64,000 bases of DNA, from contig NZ_NESS01000002.1 of the NCBI RefSeq assembly GCF_002128425.1, forward strand, positions 186,001-250,000, written 5' to 3'. Origin of the DNA: Gottfriedia acidiceleris (GTDB lineage Bacteria; Bacillota; Bacilli; Bacillales; Bacillaceae_G). The notes beneath the pieces were generated by a model that saw only the letters and a program-made list of their open reading frames with translations, made no database searches and had not been told where the DNA came from. This document shows positions 59,506 to 64,000 of this stretch, in pieces (positions within the stretch are counted from its first letter, which is position 1; every line of letters starts with the position of its first letter). A program made the position numbers and the translations under genes.

Positions 59506-60800
59506 AAAGTATGTTATGGAAAAACTGGTCTGGAAATGTAAAATTTAATCCTAAACAAGTAAAATATCCATCATCGATTGAAGAAATAGTTAACATAGTT
59601 AAAAAAGCTAACTCGGAAAATATGAAAATAAGAGTAGTAGGTTCAAGTCACTCATTTACTCCACTAATTTCAACAAATTACTATTTAATGTCACTAGACA
59701 ATTTAAATGGCGTTATTTCAATCAACAAAGAGGAACAAATTGCCGAAGTTTGGGCTGGAACTAAGCTTGCGCAATTAGGAAAGGAATTATACGAATCTGG
59801 TTATTCACAAGAAAATTTAGGTGATATTAATGTTCAATCGATTGCAGGAGCATTTTTAACGGGTACACACGGCACAGGAATTGATCACGGAATTTTATCT
59901 ACTCAAATTGAAGAAATGACAGTAGTATTACCATCAGGTGATTTATTAAATTGTTCTAAAACAAAAAATACAGATATTTATAGGGCAATAGGCGTATCGT
60001 TAGGTTTACTAGGCATCGTTGTTAAATTTAAAATTAGAATAAAGCCTGCTAAAACGTACCGTTATGAGAGTAAAAAATTAATGATTGATGAAGTTTATAG
60101 TAATCTACCAAATTTGAAAAAAGAAAATGAACATTTTGAGTTTTACATATTTCCTTATTCAGAAAATGTTCAAGTAAAAGTAATGAATGAAACTAGAACG
60201 AAGAAACATTCATTTAAATTTGAGAAATGGAAGGTTGCAACCATTGAAAATAAAGCATTCTGGTTGTTAAGTGAATTTAGTAGAAACTTTCCAAAAAGTA
60301 GTTCTCAAGTTAGTAAAATAAGTGGTAGCAGTGTTCCGAATTCAAAGATGGTCGGACCGAGTCATGAATTATTTTCAACAACTCGAAATGTGAAGTTTAA
60401 CGAAATGGAATACAGTATTCCAGCACAATATATGAATGATGCGACCTTAGAAATACAAGAAGAGATTAAAAATAAACGGTTTAACGTCCATTTCCCAATC
60501 GAATGTAGATTCGTAAAATCTGATAATTTTTTAATAAGCCCTGCCTCTATGCGAGACTCAGCGTATATCGCAATCCATATGTATAAAGGAATGCCTCATC
60601 AAGAGTATTTTAATAGAATAGAAGAAATTCTTCAAAGTTATAACGGTAGACCACATTGGGGAAAAATGCATTCAATGAATATAGAAAAACTAAATCACTC
60701 GTATCCATCATTATCTAACTTTCTTACTATTCGAAGTCAATTAGATAATAAAAATATTTTTGTGAATGCTTATTTAGCGAAATTATTTAAGATTGACTAA
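59502..60800 (+). CDS. D-arabinono-1,4-lactone oxidase family FAD enzyme
   Basis: About 432 residues. FAD-binding PCMH domain: IRVVGSSHSFTPL near residue 46, GDINVQSIAGAFLTGTHGTG near 100 (part: FLTGTHGTG). C-terminal aldonolactone-oxidase signature PHWGKMH near residue 386. Oxidises a sugar lactone or alditol with O2. The ATG at 59502 overlaps the previous stop, so the two enzymes are coupled and may act in one pathway. Confidence 0.9.
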   Translation: MKSMLWKNWSGNVKFNPKQVKYPSSIEEIVNIVKKANSENMKIRVVGSSHSFTPLISTNYYLMSLDNLNGVISINKEEQIAEVWAGTKLAQLGKELYESGYSQENLGDINVQSIAGAFLTGTHGTGIDHGILSTQIEEMTVVLPSGDLLNCSKTKNTDIYRAIGVSLGLLGIVVKFKIRIKPAKTYRYESKKLMIDEVYSNLPNLKKENEHFEFYIFPYSENVQVKVMNETRTKKHSFKFEKWKVATIENKAFWLLSEFSRNFPKSSSQVSKISGSSVPNSKMVGPSHELFSTTRNVKFNEMEYSIPAQYMNDATLEIQEEIKNKRFNVHFPIECRFVKSDNFLISPASMRDSAYIAIHMYKGMPHQEYFNRIEEILQSYNGRPHWGKMHSMNIEKLNHSYPSLSNFLTIRSQLDNKNIFVNAYLAKLFKID

Positions 60801-61136
60801 TTAAATTTGGGGTTATAAGTCTTGCTGTTAAATGATTTAAAAGTTTCAGTCATTAATATCTTAATTATATATGAGTTAATATAAATTAGTACGAACATTT
60901 ATTGAACTTAAATGAAAAACTTGTTCCACTTGATAAGTTCCTTTTGCGTAGGGTTGAAATATATTGTAGTCAATATTGAAAAATATAAACATTAAATGAA
61001 TTTAGGTCATTATAATTACAAATATCTCTTTTTGAGGATCAATATTTGTAAAGATGTGTAAGTCGATCAATTTTTCAAATGACTGTTCTATTCTATTTAA
61101 GAATATTCGTTTTATAAAGAAGTGATTGAAACGAAA

Positions 61137-61235
61137 GGGTGCTCGACTCCTATGGGATTTGCGGGAAGGCTAAAGACCCCACAGGCGAAAGCCGAGGAGG
61201 CTCAGGTCTCGCCCAATGGAAATCAAGATCATACA
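61137..61235 (+). repeat. Bacillaceae intergenic repeat element
   Basis: GCTCGACTCCTATGGGATTTG, GAAGGCTAAAGACCCCACAG, GCGAAAGCCGAGGAGGCTCAG, TCTCGCCC in order, split here for length. It looks like a small intergenic repeat I recall as common in Bacillaceae genomes. GC-rich against the background. Function unknown. Confidence 0.6.
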
Positions 61236-61294
61236 ACATACTTATCAATGGTATCTAAAAATTAATTGATAAATTCTTAATTTAACAGTAAAAA

Positions 61295-61326
61295 AATGAC
61301 TGAAAAATCTTCAGTCATTTTTTTTA
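61295..61326. terminator. Terminator hairpin
   Basis: AAATGACTGA pairs with TCAGTCATTT, T run follows; isolates the efe operon from upstream transcription. Confidence 0.8.
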
Positions 61327-61337
61327 TGAAATTCTAA

Positions 61338-61387
61338 TTGAAAATATTTATCAATTGTATTATGATTATTACTGAAAATAGTTATCA
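61338..61387 (+). promoter_or_regulatory. efe promoter with two Fur-type boxes
   Basis: A -35 TTGAAA (61338) and -10 TATGAT (61361) are spaced 17 bp. Two boxes resemble the Fur consensus TGATAATNATTATCA with two mismatches each: 61339-61353 overlapping the -35 and 61373-61387 just after the -10. Iron-replete repression by Fur is inferred. Confidence 0.7.
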
Positions 61388-61431
61388 ATAAACGTACATA
61401 AATTTAATTAAGATTTTTCGGGGGTATTTTC

Positions 61432-62280
61432 ATGAAGAAGCCAACAACAATGATCGCAATTTCTCTAGCTACAAGTTTAATGATGGCAGGTTGCGCACAA
61501 AAAAGTGAAGAAGCTAGTAACGTAAAAAAAGAATCAAAAGTAGAAGCAAAAATAAATTTAGATTCAGAGATTAATAATTATAGAGATTTTGTTGTATCTC
61601 AAACGGAAGAGTTTGTATCAAATACACAGAAGTTTGTTGATGCAATTAATGCTGGAAACATGGCAGAAGCAAAACGTTTATATCCAATTAGTCGCTCATA
61701 TTACGAAAGAATTGAACCAGTAGCAGAATCATTCGGTGATCTAGATCCAAAAATCGATGCACGTGAAGGCGATGTACCTGCTAATGAGTGGACTGGTTTC
61801 CATAAAATTGAGCAAGTTCTATGGGTTCAAAATACAACAAAAGGTCTTGAAAAATATACAGAACAACTTATGAAAGATGCTAACTACTTAAGAGCAAAAG
61901 TAGAAACAGCTGAAATTGATCCAGTCTTATTTGTAACAGGTCCTGTAGAATTATTAAATGAAGTTTCATCTTCAAAAGTTACAGGTGAAGAAGAACGATA
62001 TTCTCATACTGATTTAGCTGATTTTGCAGCAAACGTAGAAGGTTCAGATAAAATCGTTCGATTATTATCAGATAAATTAAAAGCTAAAGATGCTGATTTA
62101 GCATCTACAATTGAAACTAGATTCAATGAATTAATGACAACTTTAAATACGTATAAAAAAGGTGATCAGTACGTTGATTACAAACAGTTAAAAGAAGATG
62201 AAGTGAAAAAATTAGCTCAACAAGTAGATGCATTAGCAGAACCGATTTCACAAGTTGGGTCAACATTAGGGGTTAAATAA
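61432..62280 (+). CDS. efeO: EfeO, iron-uptake periplasm/surface lipoprotein
   Basis: 282 residues. Signal peptide with lipobox LMMAGC, then an imelysin/EfeO M75-type helical domain: WTGFHKIEQVLWV holds the HxxE metal motif (near residue 124). Full-length for Gram-positive EfeO without the cupredoxin domain (EfeM-like). It presents ferric or ferrous iron to EfeU. Starts the efeOBU operon; ATG at 61432 with GGGGGTA upstream. Confidence 0.9.
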   Translation: MKKPTTMIAISLATSLMMAGCAQKSEEASNVKKESKVEAKINLDSEINNYRDFVVSQTEEFVSNTQKFVDAINAGNMAEAKRLYPISRSYYERIEPVAESFGDLDPKIDAREGDVPANEWTGFHKIEQVLWVQNTTKGLEKYTEQLMKDANYLRAKVETAEIDPVLFVTGPVELLNEVSSSKVTGEEERYSHTDLADFAANVEGSDKIVRLLSDKLKAKDADLASTIETRFNELMTTLNTYKKGDQYVDYKQLKEDEVKKLAQQVDALAEPISQVGSTLGVK

Positions 62281-62281
62281 T

Positions 62282-63532
62282 ATGAAAAAATTAGAAACGA
62301 ATAAAGTTTCTAGAAGAGATGCATTAAAACTTATTGGAGTTGGTGGAGCCGGCATACTTATAGGTGCAACTGGAATTGAAGCAGCTACTGAAAAGGTAAC
62401 TAACTTCTTTTCCCCAGCTAAAGCGGATGCAAGAGAAATTCTTCCGTTCTATGGTGAAAAACAACAAGGTATTACAACTCCTGCTCAAGATTTTATGTAT
62501 TTGGCGTCATTTAAACTAGAAACTACTTCAAAAGCAGATGTCAAAACAATGTTTAAAAAATGGACTGAAGCAGCAGCTTTAATGAGTGAAGGAAAGGAAC
62601 TAGGTGATTCTGACTTTCCTTCATCTCCACCAGTTGATACTGGCGAAGCAACAGGTCTTCAACCAATGAAGCTTACATTTACATTTGGAGTTGGTCCAAC
62701 ATTTTTTGATCGATTGTCAATTCAATCAAGTAAACCATCGGGGTTAAAAGATCTACCTCATTTCCCTGGAGATGACTTAAGAGAGGAATGGAACGGTGGA
62801 GATATCGTAGTTCAAGTTTGTGCAAACGATCAACAAGTTGCTTTTCACGGCGTAAGAAACTTGATTCGTATTGGACGTGGAACTGTTAGTTTAAAATGGA
62901 TGCAGCACGGCTTCCAACGTTCATCTGGAGCGGATCCATCTGGTAGTACTCCTAGGAACTTAATGGGCTTTAAAGACGGTACTGGAAATCCAGATACAAA
63001 AGATGAAAAAGAAATGAATACACATATTTGGGTACAGAACGGCGATGGTCCAGCTTGGCTAACAGGTGGTTCTTATCTAGTTGCAAGACGTATTCGTATA
63101 CGTGTTGAGGAATGGGATCGTAGTTCATTACAAGATCAAGAACAAACATTTGGACGTCACAGAGCTACTGGTGCACCAATTGGTGAAAAAGATGAGTTTG
63201 CTAAATTAGATTTAAAGAAAACTGATGATAATGGGAAATTAATGATTCCTGCAGATTCACATGTTGCCTTAGCAAGAGGAAAAGGAAAAATTAAAATTTT
63301 AAGAAGATCTTATTCATACACTGACGGACTTGATATTCAAACTGGAAAATTAGATGCAGGCTTACTATTTGTTAGTTTCCAAAGAGACTTAGAAAAACAA
63401 TTTATTCCTTTGCAAGACAAATTAGCGAAGATGGATTTATTGAACGAGTACATTGAACATAATGGTAGTGCAGTATTTGCATGCTTCCCAGGAGTTAAGA
63501 ATGGAAGCTATATTGGTGAAGGATTACTCTAG
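62282..63532 (+). CDS. efeB: EfeB, DyP-type haem peroxidase/deferrochelatase
   Basis: 416 residues. Tat signal NKVSRRDALKLIGVGG with twin arginines and a hydrophobic stretch, ending AKA-DA near residue 48. DyP signature NLMGFKDGTGNP (GxxDG), proximal-haem region downstream with EEWDRSSLQDQEQTFGRHRATGAPIG (part: FGRHRATGAPIG). Uses peroxide to oxidise or strip iron from haem. Starts two bases after efeO; co-transcribed. Confidence 0.95.
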   Translation: MKKLETNKVSRRDALKLIGVGGAGILIGATGIEAATEKVTNFFSPAKADAREILPFYGEKQQGITTPAQDFMYLASFKLETTSKADVKTMFKKWTEAAALMSEGKELGDSDFPSSPPVDTGEATGLQPMKLTFTFGVGPTFFDRLSIQSSKPSGLKDLPHFPGDDLREEWNGGDIVVQVCANDQQVAFHGVRNLIRIGRGTVSLKWMQHGFQRSSGADPSGSTPRNLMGFKDGTGNPDTKDEKEMNTHIWVQNGDGPAWLTGGSYLVARRIRIRVEEWDRSSLQDQEQTFGRHRATGAPIGEKDEFAKLDLKKTDDNGKLMIPADSHVALARGKGKIKILRRSYSYTDGLDIQTGKLDAGLLFVSFQRDLEKQFIPLQDKLAKMDLLNEYIEHNGSAVFACFPGVKNGSYIGEGLL

Positions 63533-63541
63533 GTGAATTGT

Positions 63542-64000
63542 ATGAAAAAAAATATACTTTTAATAACTAGCTTACTATTTTTTAGTTTAATGATTAGTCC
63601 GTTCCATAAAGCATTTGCTGAAACTGATACACAGGAACAAGTACTTTCACATATTGGTAACTCATTAACAGAAGTTAAAAATGGTGAAAAAGATAAAGTG
63701 AAAACAGATTTATTAGCGATTAAAGATTTAATTAAAAATGAGAAAAAAACTTCGAAATTAAATAAACTTGTTGACCAAGCGATTAAAGATATTGATCAAA
63801 ATGAACTTGCAACAGTAAAAGATGATCTTCGCTCGATTGCTTTTGAAACTGAAAAGTGGATAGAAAATACGAATGATAAAAAAGATCTTTCTCAAATTAA
63901 TCTTACTAAACTAGTAGCTCATTTAAATAATGTTAAAACTTTATCAAATGAATCGAATTGGGCAAAAGCACAATCAGAGTATAAGCTTTTTGAAATTGAA
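63542..64000 (+). CDS. efeU: EfeU-type iron permease, 5' part
   Basis: The first 153 codons, running off the window. Signal peptide MKKNILLITSLLFFSLMISP to AFA, then a helical extracytoplasmic domain (QEQVLSHIGNSLTEVKNGEK) as in the long N-terminal part of Gram-positive EfeU/FTR1 permeases. The permease core with REGLE motifs would lie beyond the edge. The call relies on operon position as well as sequence. Confidence 0.8.
   Translation, partial: MKKNILLITSLLFFSLMISPFHKAFAETDTQEQVLSHIGNSLTEVKNGEKDKVKTDLLAIKDLIKNEKKTSKLNKLVDQAIKDIDQNELATVKDDLRSIAFETEKWIENTNDKKDLSQINLTKLVAHLNNVKTLSNESNWAKAQSEYKLFEIE

Larger units (their letters stand above)
60801..61337. other. Intergenic region with a conserved repeat
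   Basis: No gene. Contains the GC-richer element at 61137-61235 and the terminator at 61295-61326. Confidence 0.5.

Overview
The window is about 64 kb of AT-rich DNA from a Bacillaceae-type firmicute (Bacillus sensu lato). The evidence is strong AGGAGG-type ribosome binding sites, frequent TTG and GTG starts, Rho-independent terminators, c-di-AMP (ydaO-type) riboswitches upstream of kdpFABC, and an efeOBU iron-uptake operon. Species cannot be read from the sequence.

Layout. 1-3.1 kb: end of an unidentified gene, an M3 oligoendopeptidase and a HAD hydrolase. 3.3-26.2 kb: an unusual array of mostly single, unrelated small genes, nearly all on the + strand, separated by one family of about 90-110 bp palindromic units. 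26.3-34.3 kb: an IS200-type remnant, a broken kdpD, three c-di-AMP riboswitches and kdpFABC. 34.3-38.5 kb: a second, decayed stretch of the same array, interrupted by IS3-type remnants and an ORF-less group II intron. 38.8-51.8 kb: ordinary chromosome (amino-acid symporter, DUF1275 and DUF554 membrane proteins, quinone oxidoreductase, ECF sigma operon, an esterase/ATP-grasp/esterase operon), with one isolated half unit at 41.6 kb. 52-55.3 kb: a few more scattered units with cassette-like genes. 56-64 kb: a large SF1 helicase, a PLP amino-acid enzyme/sugar-lactone oxidase pair, and efeOBU behind two Fur-type boxes.

The main discovery candidate is the array. A typical unit reads: outer arm TTCTTATTCAACTAA, 8-bp centre (often CGCATGCG), inner arm TTAGTTGAA, a variable terminator-like hairpin, inner arm TTCAACAAA, 8-bp centre (nearly always ATGGCAGA or ATGGCAGT), outer arm TTAGTTGCATAAGAA. 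Folded as a single strand, the outer arms pair, the centres stay unpaired, the inner arms pair and the hairpin caps the structure. This is the general plan of an integron attC site (paired core boxes, unpaired spacers, variable terminal structure), but the sequence is different. One unit (7.0-8.0 kb) has a complete tyrosine recombinase gene between its two boxes, transcribed against the cassettes. I infer an integron-like cassette system in a firmicute, or a tyrosine-recombinase transposon with many short non-autonomous copies. The sequence alone does not decide between the two.

The cassette cargo resembles integron cargo: GNAT acetyltransferases, lipoproteins, tiny membrane proteins, likely immunity proteins (barstar, suppressor-of-fused, SMI1/KNR4-like), an ECF sigma/anti-sigma pair, VanZ, a transglutaminase-like protein, DUF3626 and an HD phosphohydrolase. 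Several cassettes are broken by single stops or frameshifts, so the array is partly decaying.
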